A DNA stretch of 64,000 nt from Fibrobacter succinogenes (GCA_902800345.1 CADCDO010000040.1:1-64000), one strand, 5' to 3'; positions 25,249 through 34,631 are shown, counted from the first letter of the stretch. A program made the numbers and translations. Notes: a model not told the origin generated them from the letters alone.

Positions 25249-26979
25249 ATGGTGCATAAAGTACATATACCGGTTATGGGGATTTGCTACACGGTCGATA
25301 CCCCGGTGCGTGTAGCGCATTTGGGAATCACTTCAGTGATATCCCTTGTCGATGATGGGCTGCTCGAAGAATATCGTATGGCATACGCTGAGCGGCTTGG
25401 GCTCGATTTAGGCTCACCGCAGACAACGCGAATCGGGCGGATACGTTCGTACTTGGACTTCTTGGCGGACGAGGTGGAACGTAAATTTGAAAGACTTTGT
25501 GCGGAACGCCTCGATGGCGGAAGCGACAAGGACCTTTATTTTTTGATGTTGCCGCTGGATTCGCCGCTCCGCGTGGAATATGATGGAGTCTTTGCGAAGA
25601 CAGGGCTTGCGCGGATTGCCGCCGAGGCCGATTTGACCGAAAAAATGGAACCGGGCGAAATCCAGGCGAATATCATGGTGGGCTTGAATCACGAAGAGGC
25701 GGCGTTTGATGCGGTTCGTGGTTTTGCGGCATCGAAGGTGAAGGGCTCGCTTGTCCTTAGTGCGGGTGTGAACTTGTCCGTCTTTGAGGAAATTGCGAAA
25801 TGCAAGGAATTTTACAGGACTGCCTCGAATGCCCCGACGAAGAAGATTATCCTGAAAGTTTCTGACTACCGTTCTGCATTGATTCAGGGACGTTACCTGG
25901 CGAAGAAAGGGCTGGAAGTCTATGAATACCGCATAGAATCTGGTGTGAACTGCGGTGGCCATGCGTTTTTTGAATCGAAAAAGTTGATGCTGGACGTTGT
26001 GCGGGAGTTCATGGAGAAAAAGAATGAACTTTTCGAGACGACTTGTGGGATGATTGCGAAAGCGGCATCTGCAAATACCTTGATCGAAGGGATTGTTCCG
26101 CCGCCGTCGCAAGCCCGCATTACGGCGCAGGGCGGCCTTTGCGCACCCGAAGATATCGAAAAGGTCATGGCGTTCGGCATTGACGGCGTGGGAGTCGGGA
26201 CGCCATTCTTGCTTGTGCCGCAGGTAACGAGCGTTGATAAAGAAACGCGCCGGACGCTTGCCGCGGCAAAGACGGATGACGTTTATATAAGCCATGCGTC
26301 GCCACTCGGGATTCCGTTCATGAATTTGCGGACGACAACCGCTGCGGAACTTTGTCGTAAAAAAATTGAGGAATACTTCAAACCGCAAGATCAAAAGTCC
26401 GGTGACCCGGAATTGAAACCGGGATTTGTGTGCCGCCAGCATTACCTTTGCTGTAAGGTACCCGGCTTTGACCATCCGGTGTGCATGTCGTCCCGCGAGT
26501 ACGAGATACGCCGTTTGGCGGAAATCGATAAGTTGGAAAAAGAAGACCTCGAGGCCTGTGAAATGCGGCCGTACAATGCGGATGCCGATGCCATGCAGGA
26601 TGCTTCGCAAAAGGAAAAATCCCGTGAAGAGTTGATGGCGTCCATTCGCAGAAAGTACGACAAACTCCGCCGAGTTACGCTTTCGCGCGAGTGCATCTGC
26701 CGTTTCCTCGGAAACGCAGGCCGTGAAGAAATTCGCGAGAAAAGTCCGTCGCTCCATTACCAGCCGGAGAGTGTCGTCGTCGCCCGCGGCTCGGAGCCTG
26801 CCCGCGTGCGCGAACCCGTAACCATTTGCCCGAATCCGGACATCGGCTATTTCGACCGTGAATATACGTTGTTCGATATGATGCGTCACCTCTATGGCAC
26901 CGGCCCGCGGCTTACGCCTGTTGACAAGCCGAGTGCGTTTGAGGTTGAAGAAAAAATTTTGCGGAATGTGACCGAATAA
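25249..26979 (+). CDS. Nitronate monooxygenase-like FMN TIM-barrel protein with Cys-rich C-terminal part
   Basis: A 576-aa product. ATG 25249 lies 5 nt after GGAGG. The first about 380 residues resemble the nitronate monooxygenase/PfaD/IMP-dehydrogenase type of FMN-binding barrel: NCGGHAF, GIVPPPSQARITAQGGLCAP, and FGIDGVGVGTPFLLVPQVTS. The C-terminal part (about 390-576) has many cysteines (CRQHYLCCK, ECICRFLG, VTICPNPDIGYFDREYTL) and could hold a metal or cluster. The family is not one I can name precisely. It may be an oxidoreductase acting on lipid or small-molecule substrates; that is inference. It stands alone in its transcription unit. Confidence 0.6.
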   Translation: MVHKVHIPVMGICYTVDTPVRVAHLGITSVISLVDDGLLEEYRMAYAERLGLDLGSPQTTRIGRIRSYLDFLADEVERKFERLCAERLDGGSDKDLYFLMLPLDSPLRVEYDGVFAKTGLARIAAEADLTEKMEPGEIQANIMVGLNHEEAAFDAVRGFAASKVKGSLVLSAGVNLSVFEEIAKCKEFYRTASNAPTKKIILKVSDYRSALIQGRYLAKKGLEVYEYRIESGVNCGGHAFFESKKLMLDVVREFMEKKNELFETTCGMIAKAASANTLIEGIVPPPSQARITAQGGLCAPEDIEKVMAFGIDGVGVGTPFLLVPQVTSVDKETRRTLAAAKTDDVYISHASPLGIPFMNLRTTTAAELCRKKIEEYFKPQDQKSGDPELKPGFVCRQHYLCCKVPGFDHPVCMSSREYEIRRLAEIDKLEKEDLEACEMRPYNADADAMQDASQKEKSREELMASIRRKYDKLRRVTLSRECICRFLGNAGREEIREKSPSLHYQPESVVVARGSEPARVREPVTICPNPDIGYFDREYTLFDMMRHLYGTGPRLTPVDKPSAFEVEEKILRNVTE

Positions 26980-27040
26980 CGGAGATTTTTAGTATTTTGT
27001 AAATAAGATGTTTTTCACCATACAAGAAAGGAGAATAGAA

Positions 27041-27871
27041 ATGAATACGTTTAAAAGTTTCGTTTTTATTCTGTTTTTCACTTTGGCCAATTTAGCGTTT
27101 TCGTCAGAAAGCAATATGCCTGAACCGGATTCCTCGAAAAAGAGTGTCGACGCAGCGTGGTTGACCAATGGGTATTACGATATACTGAATTTTCATAGAA
27201 ACCATAATTCTTCCTTTCATAGTGGAGATGCTTTTTCAAGTAAGGATTCTATTGACGGGATATATTTATATGCAGAAGGTGATTGGGAGGGACCGTGTTG
27301 CGATTCGCCTTATTATACGAGATTGACCATCGGGAAAAATATGGAGCATGATGCGAAAGATAATATATGGGTTATTGCAGATTCCCTAGATTTGGATTCC
27401 TTGAATTCCGAATTGAAAAAGGGAAAACCGTTGTCTTTAGAGAACTTTAAAAAAATGGAATTTGATTCTTTGCACAGCAAATATATTGTGGATGCGACTC
27501 ATAGTGATGAAATAGAATATAGAATACAAGGGTTTGGTAATATCGGTTTCTTTATTTTATACCAAAACGAACAATTGACATCGGCTCTTTGCGGAATATC
27601 CTCAGGAAGTTGTGCTTTTGAAATTGCATGCTTTTATCAATACAATGGTTCACTTTTCTTTGATTCCATTCCCAATCCTAATGATTTGATAGTTTCTTCC
27701 GATTGTAAGGATAACGTAGGACCATCGTCTCTGCCTGTGAATCATAATTTGAAAAAACAGAATGGTTTGGGTGAATTGTACAAAGTCAACGGCATCCCTG
27801 CAACGAAAAACTCTTCAAATATTGTCATTCAGAATAAAAAACAACCGAAACTCCAGCTAAAAGGAAATTGA
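27041..27871 (+). CDS. Secreted protein of unknown function
   Basis: A 276-aa product. ATG 27041 follows AAAGGAG; an upstream in-frame ATG at 27008 has no ribosome site and would precede the signal peptide. Residues 1-23 are a Sec signal peptide (SFVFILFFTLANLAFS). The rest is polar, with a pair of adjacent cysteines in EGPCCDSPY and another cysteine group around CGISSGSCAFEIACFYQ, possibly disulfide-bonded. No family is recognised. The 3' end is Lys/Asn rich. Confidence 0.7.
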   Translation: MNTFKSFVFILFFTLANLAFSSESNMPEPDSSKKSVDAAWLTNGYYDILNFHRNHNSSFHSGDAFSSKDSIDGIYLYAEGDWEGPCCDSPYYTRLTIGKNMEHDAKDNIWVIADSLDLDSLNSELKKGKPLSLENFKKMEFDSLHSKYIVDATHSDEIEYRIQGFGNIGFFILYQNEQLTSALCGISSGSCAFEIACFYQYNGSLFFDSIPNPNDLIVSSDCKDNVGPSSLPVNHNLKKQNGLGELYKVNGIPATKNSSNIVIQNKKQPKLQLKGN

Positions 27872-27986
27872 CGCCGTAAAAGAAATATGCACTGGATCCT
27901 ATTGGTCGCGACGCTCCTTTCAGGATGACAGTGCTAAATCTCTCTTGTCTGTAGCCCGAAGGGCGTTCTCTCGTCTCTCGTCTAAT
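27872..27986. repeat. Intergenic palindromic repeat remnant
   Basis: A stretch between two convergent genes with no coding potential. It contains GGTCGCGACGCTCCTTTC followed by AGGATGACAG, which resembles dispersed intergenic repeats, and GCCCGAAGGGC, a small perfect hairpin near 27957 that may help terminate both genes. Confidence 0.45.
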
Positions 27987-28733
27987 TCAATCCGCGAACC
28001 CGATTCTCGCTTGGAAATGGCATTGTGTCATGTCGTCGGCGTTCATCCCGAAAATGTAGGCGTGATGGTTCGTGTTCTTGAACCGTACGATGTTCACTTT
28101 GCCGCCAAGCGGAATTTGTGATATGTAATTTATCTGTATCGAACGGATCCTTCTTGTCTTGAGTTCGATGGCGTCGAGCGAGTCCATCACCCAATCGACA
28201 TAGCGGCAGTGGTTCACGTGGTTGTTCATGTCGAGGTCGCTGTACTTTGCGGTTTCCGTCCCTATGATTTTCGGGTCGATTTGCGGATCCAGAATGTCCA
28301 TCATTTCGGGGAGCGCGTTCTTGCCGGGAATCAGGGGAATGGGGTATGGCGAGTTTGCCGGGTTTTCTGCCTTGCCGGTTTTCATGTTCACGAGCAACCA
28401 CGAAGAGGTCGCCTGTGCGATGGAGTGCCCTTGCGCATCGAGGATGGAGTAGTCCTTGAGGCAGACTTTGTCCTTGATGATGTCCTTTGCCCACGTCGAT
28501 ATGGAAAGCTTCTCGCCCCAGACGGGGTGGTGCAGCAGGCGGATTTTCAGGCGCGTGATGACCGTGGTGTAGCCCGCCTTCATCATTTTCCAGATGCCGA
28601 AACCGTTGAGTTCCGCGTCGGCGATGGCGGTTTCCTCCATGAACAGGAAGAGATTCGAAAGTTTGAGTCGGCTGTGATGGTCGCAATCCGAGAAACGTAC
28701 TTCAAAATTTTTGGTTGTTACTTCCGGTTCCAT
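27987..28733 (-). CDS. Acyl-ACP thioesterase (FatA/FatB type)
   Basis: A 248-aa cytoplasmic enzyme that releases fatty acids from acyl carrier protein. ATG 28733 is preceded by GGGAGGACAAC; an in-frame ATG 15 codons upstream lacks a ribosome site. It is a double hot-dog protein: the first domain has VRFSDCDHHSRLKLSNLFLF and WGEKLSISTW, and the second has YSDLDMNNHVNHCRYVDW with the Asn-His pair and Cys expected at the active site. Length fits bacterial members. It is alone on the minus strand next to aroA. Confidence 0.88.
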   Translation of the reverse strand: MEPEVTTKNFEVRFSDCDHHSRLKLSNLFLFMEETAIADAELNGFGIWKMMKAGYTTVITRLKIRLLHHPVWGEKLSISTWAKDIIKDKVCLKDYSILDAQGHSIAQATSSWLLVNMKTGKAENPANSPYPIPLIPGKNALPEMMDILDPQIDPKIIGTETAKYSDLDMNNHVNHCRYVDWVMDSLDAIELKTRRIRSIQINYISQIPLGGKVNIVRFKNTNHHAYIFGMNADDMTQCHFQARIGFAD

Positions 28734-28809
28734 GTTGTCCTCCCATATTTTTTTGCGTTTTCGAGTGGCTTTCGTCACATATGTAGAAAACTGCGTTAAT
28801 AAAAATGTA

Positions 28810-28822
28810 TAATTTTTCTTGT
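28810..28822 (+). promoter_or_regulatory. -7-like box placing aroA in a leaderless context
   Basis: TAATTTTT at 28810-28817 is followed by 5 nt and ATG 28823; the overlapping TATAAT at 28808-28813 would serve as a sigma70 -10 equally well. No Shine-Dalgarno sequence precedes the ATG. Confidence 0.45.
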
Positions 28823-30130
28823 ATGAACGAATTCCAATTTCGCCCGAGTTTTATTCAGCTTCCTGCTTATCATTCTTTTGAGGGGTCTCTTTGCCTGCCA
28901 GGTTCCAAGAGTATCACCAATAGAGTTTTTTTGATATCCGCTCTTGCCGAGGGGACGACGTCGCTTAACAACTTGCTTAAAAGTGACGATACCCGCTATA
29001 TGGGCGAGGCTCTGCAACGTCTTGGTGCAAAAATTGATTTTACGAATGATTTTAGCGATGCCGTTGTGCAAGGCCATGGAGGACCGTTTGACGGACCGAG
29101 TCCTTCCATCGAGCTGTTCCTTGGGAATGCGGGCACGGCGATGCGCTCTTTGACGGCGGCCCTCACGCTGGGCTGGGGCAAGTTCATTTTGCGCGGCGAA
29201 GAACGCATGAGCGAACGTCCTATCCGGGACCTTGTCGATGCACTCCATTCGTTGGGCGCCGACATCAAGTACTTGGAATCCGATGGCTACCCTCCGGTCC
29301 GCATCAAGGCTGATGGGCTAAACGGCGGTTACGTGAGTGTCCGCGGGAACATCTCGAGCCAGTACCTCACTGCATTGTTGATTTGCGCTCCGTATTGCAA
29401 GACTCCGCTCCATATCCATGTGGATGGCGAACTGATTTCTGCGCCATATATCGAGCTTACGCTGGATGTGATGAAGCGCTTTGGTGTGGATGTGCGCCAT
29501 GACGACTTGGTCGATTTTTATGTCCCGCACGGATGTTACAAGTCTCCCGGAAAGTTCTTTGTCGAGGGCGACGCGAGTTCGGCGAGCTATCCTTTGGCGG
29601 CGGCCGCAATTGCAAAAGGCAAGGTACGCGTGCTCGGTGTCGGGAGCCAGAGCCGTCAGGGCGATGTCGGCTTTGCGAAGGTTCTTGAAAAAATGGGCGC
29701 GAAGGTGACGATTGGCCCGGACTGGATGGAATGCGACGGTCGAGGCTGCGAACTCACGGGGCTGGACATGAATTTGAACGATATCCCGGATGCGGCGATG
29801 ACGGTATCCGTGCTTGCGCTTTTTGCGAAAGGTACGACCACGATTCGTGGCATTGGCAGTTGGCGCGTGAAGGAGACCGACCGCATTGCCGCTATTTCGG
29901 CGGAACTCCAGAAGGTTGGCGCGCACGTGGTGGCCGACATGGATACGATTACGATTGAACCGCCCGAACAGTTGCGACCGGCAACGATTGAAACGTACAA
30001 CGACCACCGCATGGCGATGTGCTTTAGCCTTGTTTCGCTCGGTGGCGTGCCTATCAAGATTCTCGATCCTGCGTGCGTGAACAAGACTTATCCTCACTTT
30101 TTTGAAGACTTCGGAAGACTCGCGCAATGA
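28823..30130 (+). CDS. aroA: 3-phosphoshikimate 1-carboxyvinyltransferase (EPSP synthase)
   Basis: A 435-aa cytoplasmic enzyme of the shikimate pathway that joins phosphoenolpyruvate to shikimate-3-phosphate. Typical motifs are all present: PGSKSITNRVFLISALAEGT near the start, LFLGNAGTAMRSLTAAL, RMSERPIRDLVDAL, EGDASSASYPLAAAAI and RVKETDRIAAI. Length fits the family. ATG 28823 is preferred over ATG 28805 because the promoter box lies between them. Its stop overlaps the start of the next gene (ATGA), so the three genes to 33854 form one translationally coupled unit, although their functions differ. Confidence 0.93.
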   Translation: MNEFQFRPSFIQLPAYHSFEGSLCLPGSKSITNRVFLISALAEGTTSLNNLLKSDDTRYMGEALQRLGAKIDFTNDFSDAVVQGHGGPFDGPSPSIELFLGNAGTAMRSLTAALTLGWGKFILRGEERMSERPIRDLVDALHSLGADIKYLESDGYPPVRIKADGLNGGYVSVRGNISSQYLTALLICAPYCKTPLHIHVDGELISAPYIELTLDVMKRFGVDVRHDDLVDFYVPHGCYKSPGKFFVEGDASSASYPLAAAAIAKGKVRVLGVGSQSRQGDVGFAKVLEKMGAKVTIGPDWMECDGRGCELTGLDMNLNDIPDAAMTVSVLALFAKGTTTIRGIGSWRVKETDRIAAISAELQKVGAHVVADMDTITIEPPEQLRPATIETYNDHRMAMCFSLVSLGGVPIKILDPACVNKTYPHFFEDFGRLAQ

Positions 30131-31704
30131 TTAAAACCCTGAAGAAAATAACGTGTCTGGTAAGCCTGGTCTTGGGCTTGTCCGCTACGCAGACCGTGGC
30201 GGCGGATTCGCTTTCTATTTGGGTGATGGATAATGGGCAAGGCTCTAAAATCGCGATGAGCCGAATTGTGAAGAAATTCTATCGGGAAACGAGAATCCCG
30301 GTGAAGGTCACTTACCTTAGCTGGGGCGAGGCGTTCAACAAAATTTCACGGACGCTTGTTGATTCGAACGATGTTGCTCCCGACGTGATCCAGCTCGGTT
30401 CGACTTGGGTCCCGCATTTTGCGGCGGAAGGGCTTATTCGACCGATTGACTTTTTGATGCCGAAGATTGATTCGGCTCGGTTCTTGGGCGAAGGATTCCG
30501 CAGCTCGCATATTTCGGGGCGTCCCGGGACGTTTTCGGTTCCGTGGTTCATCGACGTGCGTGGCTTCTTTGTGAACGAGCGCATATGGCAGGAACTGGGG
30601 TTCGACAGTTCGGATATCGAGACTTTTTCGCAGTTCGTGGGCGTTTTAAAGACTATCGCGAAGGCTGATTTGAAGACGGACGATGATGTCAAGGTAACTC
30701 CGTTTGCACTTCCTGGAAAAAACGACTGGGCGGGGCAGCAGTGCATGGCTCCGCTGATTTGGAGTCATGGCGGCGATTTCGTGGTTCCGTCGGGCAAAGG
30801 TTACCGCAGCGCGTTGTTGGATTCGAATACGCTTGTAGGACTTGCGCTTTACGCTGAAATCATGGGGGATCCGCAAATGGCCCCATATAGCTTGTTCGAG
30901 AATTCCGCAGACAATGCGAACGGCTTTGTGCGTTCGGAGCGAGTTTTCCTTTACGGGACTTCGGAACTGATTAAGCAACTCGACTACTCAGAAAAGGCTG
31001 GAGGGCTTGCGAATACTGCTATCGCAAAAGACGGCATCAAGGTTTTGAATCTGCTTTCGGGACCTGCCGGAAGTTTCTCGTTCATGGGCGGGAGTCACCT
31101 TGCACTCGGAAAAAAGAAAGATACCTCGAAATACCCGTATGCCGAAAAGTTGTTTGCCTACATGCTTCGTGCAGACAACATAGACGCCTTCTCGCGTCAG
31201 GTCGGTTTCTTGCCGGCGGACAGGAGCATCCTCCACATTTGGAACCGTGATTCCCGCTATTCCAAACTTGTCGCTGGGTTGGAAAATTGCCGCAGCTTCC
31301 CGAATATTCCGGAATGGGGCGAGGTCGAAGCGGTCCTGATAGACTTGTCGAACGATATGGGCAATTTGTTTTCGGAAACGGAAAACCGGCAAAAACGCGG
31401 TGAAATTTTGGCCAAGCTTGTCTATGACGCCAATGCTAAAATCAATGGCATCTTGAAACATTCCGATACGCTTACCGAAGAGGAAATGTTGCGCTGGGTA
31501 CAGCAGTTCTTCTTGGTGGATTACAATGAAGTTTATCCTAAAAACGCAGCGGATTTTATAAGCCGTCAGGAACGGCCGACGGCAGATGAATTTGCTGATA
31601 AAATGTTTTGGGTGAAAATCTTGGGTGTCGTGGTGACGGGAATTTTGGTTGTTTGTGTCGTTGCTGTTGTCGTTTCACGGAAAAGAAAGAATAAATCTCG
31701 CTAA
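30127..31704 (+). CDS. Extracellular solute-binding protein (family 1) with C-terminal membrane anchor
   Basis: A 525-aa product with a signal peptide (VLGLSATQTVAA). The body resembles sugar-type ABC solute-binding proteins: SLSIWVMDNGQGSKIAM, DVIQLGSTWVPHFAAEGLI, VPWFIDVRGFFVNERIW and SFMGGSHLALG. Unusually, it ends in a transmembrane segment (ILGVVVTGILVVCVVAVVVS) followed by RKRKNKSR, so the binding domain would be tethered to the inner membrane. No permease or ATPase gene is adjacent. Start overlaps aroA by 4 bases and its stop overlaps the next gene (TAATG). It may work as a sensor or with a distant transporter. Confidence 0.82.
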   Translation: MIKTLKKITCLVSLVLGLSATQTVAADSLSIWVMDNGQGSKIAMSRIVKKFYRETRIPVKVTYLSWGEAFNKISRTLVDSNDVAPDVIQLGSTWVPHFAAEGLIRPIDFLMPKIDSARFLGEGFRSSHISGRPGTFSVPWFIDVRGFFVNERIWQELGFDSSDIETFSQFVGVLKTIAKADLKTDDDVKVTPFALPGKNDWAGQQCMAPLIWSHGGDFVVPSGKGYRSALLDSNTLVGLALYAEIMGDPQMAPYSLFENSADNANGFVRSERVFLYGTSELIKQLDYSEKAGGLANTAIAKDGIKVLNLLSGPAGSFSFMGGSHLALGKKKDTSKYPYAEKLFAYMLRADNIDAFSRQVGFLPADRSILHIWNRDSRYSKLVAGLENCRSFPNIPEWGEVEAVLIDLSNDMGNLFSETENRQKRGEILAKLVYDANAKINGILKHSDTLTEEEMLRWVQQFFLVDYNEVYPKNAADFISRQERPTADEFADKMFWVKILGVVVTGILVVCVVAVVVSRKRKNKSR

Positions 31705-33854
31705 TGAATAGCTTATTTAGAATTACTTCGCGCTTGTTGCCGTTTCTTGTGGCACCGCTGTTTGCCCATGTGGATGTCTCGTCATATAAGAATTATGTGG
31801 ATTCGCTTATCCCAGGGGTTCGATTTGGAATGGCCATTCGTTCTGTCAAGACGGGTCAGGAAATCGGGAACGTGAATGGCGATGAACAGTTTACTCCGGC
31901 GAGTACGCTCAAGACTTTGACGACTGCGGCGGCCATCCATTTTTTACCGTTGGATTACGAGCCGAAGACCGAACTGACAGTCCTGGGAAACGTCAATGTG
32001 AAAAAGCGCACGCTCACGGGAACAATCAAGATCCGTGGCGAAGGCGACCCGAACATCTCCGCGAGATTTTATGATGACCCGTTCTATATGTTGTACGCTA
32101 TGGTGGATTCCATCCGTGCGATGAACATCGACACGATAGTCGGTCATATTGATTTGGATTCTAGCTATTATACGGGCCCGTGGAAGGCCGAAAATTGGCG
32201 CCGAAACTTTTATGATGCTTGGTACGGAGCCGAAATAGGGCCGCTTGGGTTTAACGACAACTGTGTGACCATCCGCTTTTGGCCCGGCTATTTCCGCGGC
32301 GATACGGCGGTCGTTTCGATTATCCCGGATGTGGGTTATGTCAAGGTTGTGAACAACTTAAAAACGGTCAAGGGCCGCAAGAAAAAGTGGGTCTACGGTA
32401 TCGATCCCGACAAGTCCGTGATTACTTTGGGTGGAACTATTGGCGAAGATGTGGATTCCGCAAGTTTGGTGCTCCCGATTCGCAATCCGGTGGGCTATTT
32501 CAGGGCGGCGTTCATGCAGGCGCTCAAGAACCGCGGAGTCGTCTTTAAAGAAAACATGATGAGCAATTCCAAGACGGAATTGAAAAAGTTCTCGTATTCG
32601 GCGGCCCCGCTACTTAGCATCCTTGACGAAATCAATCAGCGCAGCCAGAATTTCCATGCCGAGACGTTGCTGAGAAATCTCGGAGCGCAGGTTGTCGGCG
32701 AAGGGAGCGTTGAAGGGGGCCGTAGGGCGGAACGCAAGTTCCTTTTGGATATCGGCCTCAATCCGACGGATTTCGATGTCTGGGACGGGAGCGGACTTTC
32801 TCCTGAAAACAAGGTGAAACCTTCGGCGGTCGCGCATTTGCTTGCCAAAATGGCTCGCCACCCGAAAAGCGAATATTACATCAACAGCTTTGCAAGTCCG
32901 GGCGTGGGTTCCGGCGCAAAGCGCATGCAGAATTTGGACGCTACGTGGCTTACGCGTTTCAAGACGGGCTACATTGCGGAAGTTTACGGCTTGGTGGGCT
33001 ACATTTATACGGTCGATGGCGATACGCTTGCCGTGACGATGTACCTGAACGGGACGAATGAAACTCCGGACATCAAGAGCAAGGACGTTCTCGATACGCT
33101 TTGGATGAGAGTCATCAATTACACGAACAACAATTACAAGTCGCTTTTGGAAATGAAGGAGTTATGGCTTGATGCTCGCGGCGTTGTTGGGCTCAATAAA
33201 CGATTGGACTATTTCTCGAAATTGCTTTTGGGCCGCCCCTACAAGCTTGGGCCGATGGGCGAAGGACATTTGGATACGAAGGACGATAAGCCATTAGTTT
33301 ATCTAGACTCTGTCGATTGCGTGACGTATCTGGAAAACGTTGTGGCGCTTGCGATGGCCAAGAGCGAAAAATCGCTGTATCGGCAACTCCAGCGTCTCCG
33401 CTATAAAGGGGGCAAGGTGAGTTACGTAACGCGTAAGCACTATTTGTTGGCGGACTGGGTAGGCGAAGGCAAGTACGCCAAGGTCATCCCGATGGAAAAC
33501 GAGGTCACGATTACGCGTACGATGCCCAAGGTGGAATTCTTCAAGACTCGTAACGTCAAGTATTCGGGAAAAGATACCCAGCTCAACATCCGCTACATAC
33601 CTTTGAACAAGGCGATTGAAATGGCGAAAAATCCGTATAAGGGTAGCATGAAGGTGCTGGGCATGGGTATTGTCGGAACCGCCGACAACATAGACGTTAC
33701 GCACACGGGTTTTGTCATCTTTACGCCTGGCCAAAAACCGATTCTTCGTCATGCATCTTCGATCAAGAAACAGGTTGTGGAACTTCCCTTGGCGGAATAT
33801 CTTGGAACGCGGAAGGTTCTGGGAATCACGTTGTTCAAGTTCATACAGCATTAG
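31704..33854 (+). CDS. PBP4-type D-Ala-D-Ala carboxypeptidase/endopeptidase fused to a DUF1460 domain
   Basis: A 716-aa periplasmic protein with a signal peptide. Residues about 30-470 are a class C penicillin-binding protein (DacB/S13): active-site STLK at 67-70, the SxN motif (RSQNFHAE) and FKTG. Residues about 480-716 are a DUF1460 domain (PF07313, amidase-like NlpC/P60-related fold), with DSVDCVTYLENVVALAMA holding the catalytic-type Cys, and THTGFVIF and ILRHAS with His residues. One chain thus carries two peptidoglycan-peptide hydrolase activities. Start overlaps the preceding gene's stop. Confidence 0.85.
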   Translation: MNSLFRITSRLLPFLVAPLFAHVDVSSYKNYVDSLIPGVRFGMAIRSVKTGQEIGNVNGDEQFTPASTLKTLTTAAAIHFLPLDYEPKTELTVLGNVNVKKRTLTGTIKIRGEGDPNISARFYDDPFYMLYAMVDSIRAMNIDTIVGHIDLDSSYYTGPWKAENWRRNFYDAWYGAEIGPLGFNDNCVTIRFWPGYFRGDTAVVSIIPDVGYVKVVNNLKTVKGRKKKWVYGIDPDKSVITLGGTIGEDVDSASLVLPIRNPVGYFRAAFMQALKNRGVVFKENMMSNSKTELKKFSYSAAPLLSILDEINQRSQNFHAETLLRNLGAQVVGEGSVEGGRRAERKFLLDIGLNPTDFDVWDGSGLSPENKVKPSAVAHLLAKMARHPKSEYYINSFASPGVGSGAKRMQNLDATWLTRFKTGYIAEVYGLVGYIYTVDGDTLAVTMYLNGTNETPDIKSKDVLDTLWMRVINYTNNNYKSLLEMKELWLDARGVVGLNKRLDYFSKLLLGRPYKLGPMGEGHLDTKDDKPLVYLDSVDCVTYLENVVALAMAKSEKSLYRQLQRLRYKGGKVSYVTRKHYLLADWVGEGKYAKVIPMENEVTITRTMPKVEFFKTRNVKYSGKDTQLNIRYIPLNKAIEMAKNPYKGSMKVLGMGIVGTADNIDVTHTGFVIFTPGQKPILRHASSIKKQVVELPLAEYLGTRKVLGITLFKFIQH

Positions 33855-33955
33855 AGTAGGTATGGGGTCGGCACTGTGTGCCTCCGAGGTCGCTTCGCTT
33901 TGGGGAGCTTGTCCAACTTTCTACTGTTTACTAATCACCAACCACTAACCACTTC

Positions 33956-34423
33956 TTACAGCAGCGAATCTAGCGCGACTATTGCCACAAGGCTGTAGTC
34001 CCCTTTTTTTTCTTCTGGCGCTGTGGTTTCGTCCAGAGCGTTTGTTTCAAAAATGGTCCAAGCGTCGGGCGCCCAGCCGTAGGCATTCATGGTGAGTTCG
34101 TTTCCCATCGCGATTTCGGCGGCTTCGACTTCTTCCCACTGGATATTTCCGGCGGGCGCCTTGTAATAGCGCAGCATGCCGATGGAATCCATCATTTCGG
34201 GATAGTTATCGACGAGTTCATAGACGCAGTCCTTGTAACTCTTGCCACTCACGCGGACGACCTGGTATGTTCTGTTGTCCTGAAGAAACGTCGAAAGATC
34301 GTCGTGGTGCATCTCGATTTTGGCGCCTTTGCTGAAAAACGTCTCGAGTTCGCGAAAGACATCCGAATCTTCTTCGAGAATCGGGGAATATTTTTTGATG
34401 AGCGTTCTAATTTCTTCGGACAT
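33956..34423 (-). CDS. Hypothetical acidic protein
   Basis: A 155-aa cytoplasmic protein with no family I recognise. It is acidic, without signal peptide or membrane segment, and contains DNRTYQVVRVSGKSYKDCVY and a Trp-rich QWEEVEAAEIAMGNEL...YGWAPDAWTIF region. The ATG at 34423 lies 4 nt after TATCTTTG (34435-34428 on the minus strand) with no ribosome site, so the transcript is probably leaderless. The 100 bases between its stop and the gene at 33854 hold only a degenerate ACTAATCACC/ACCACTAACCAC repeat. Confidence 0.65.
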   Translation of the reverse strand: MSEEIRTLIKKYSPILEEDSDVFRELETFFSKGAKIEMHHDDLSTFLQDNRTYQVVRVSGKSYKDCVYELVDNYPEMMDSIGMLRYYKAPAGNIQWEEVEAAEIAMGNELTMNAYGWAPDAWTIFETNALDETTAPEEKKGDYSLVAIVALDSLL

Positions 34424-34550
34424 GTTCCAAAGATAAGAAATTTGTATTTTACGGAGCGGGCTTTGAACAGAGCTTCTTAAATTACCCCTTTTTTAGGCGT
34501 TTTTAATGCTTATGTTTTAGCCATTAGCCCCTATTTATGGATCACTTTTT

Positions 34551-34593
34551 TATCTTTATGGCGAAAAAGGGCTCCAGGGAAGTACCTTGGGGC
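34551..34593 (+). promoter_or_regulatory. purA promoter box and leader hairpin
   Basis: TATCTTTA at 34551-34558 fits the -7 element seen elsewhere here. It is followed by GCTCCAGGG (34571) and CCTTGGGGC (to 34593), which pair over 9 bp including G-U pairs around AAGTA. The hairpin would sit near the 5' end of a purA leader of about 65 nt. A regulatory role is possible but unproven. Confidence 0.4.
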
Positions 34594-34631
34594 AACCATT
34601 TCGATTGTTAAAGAATTAAAACGAAGGATTT

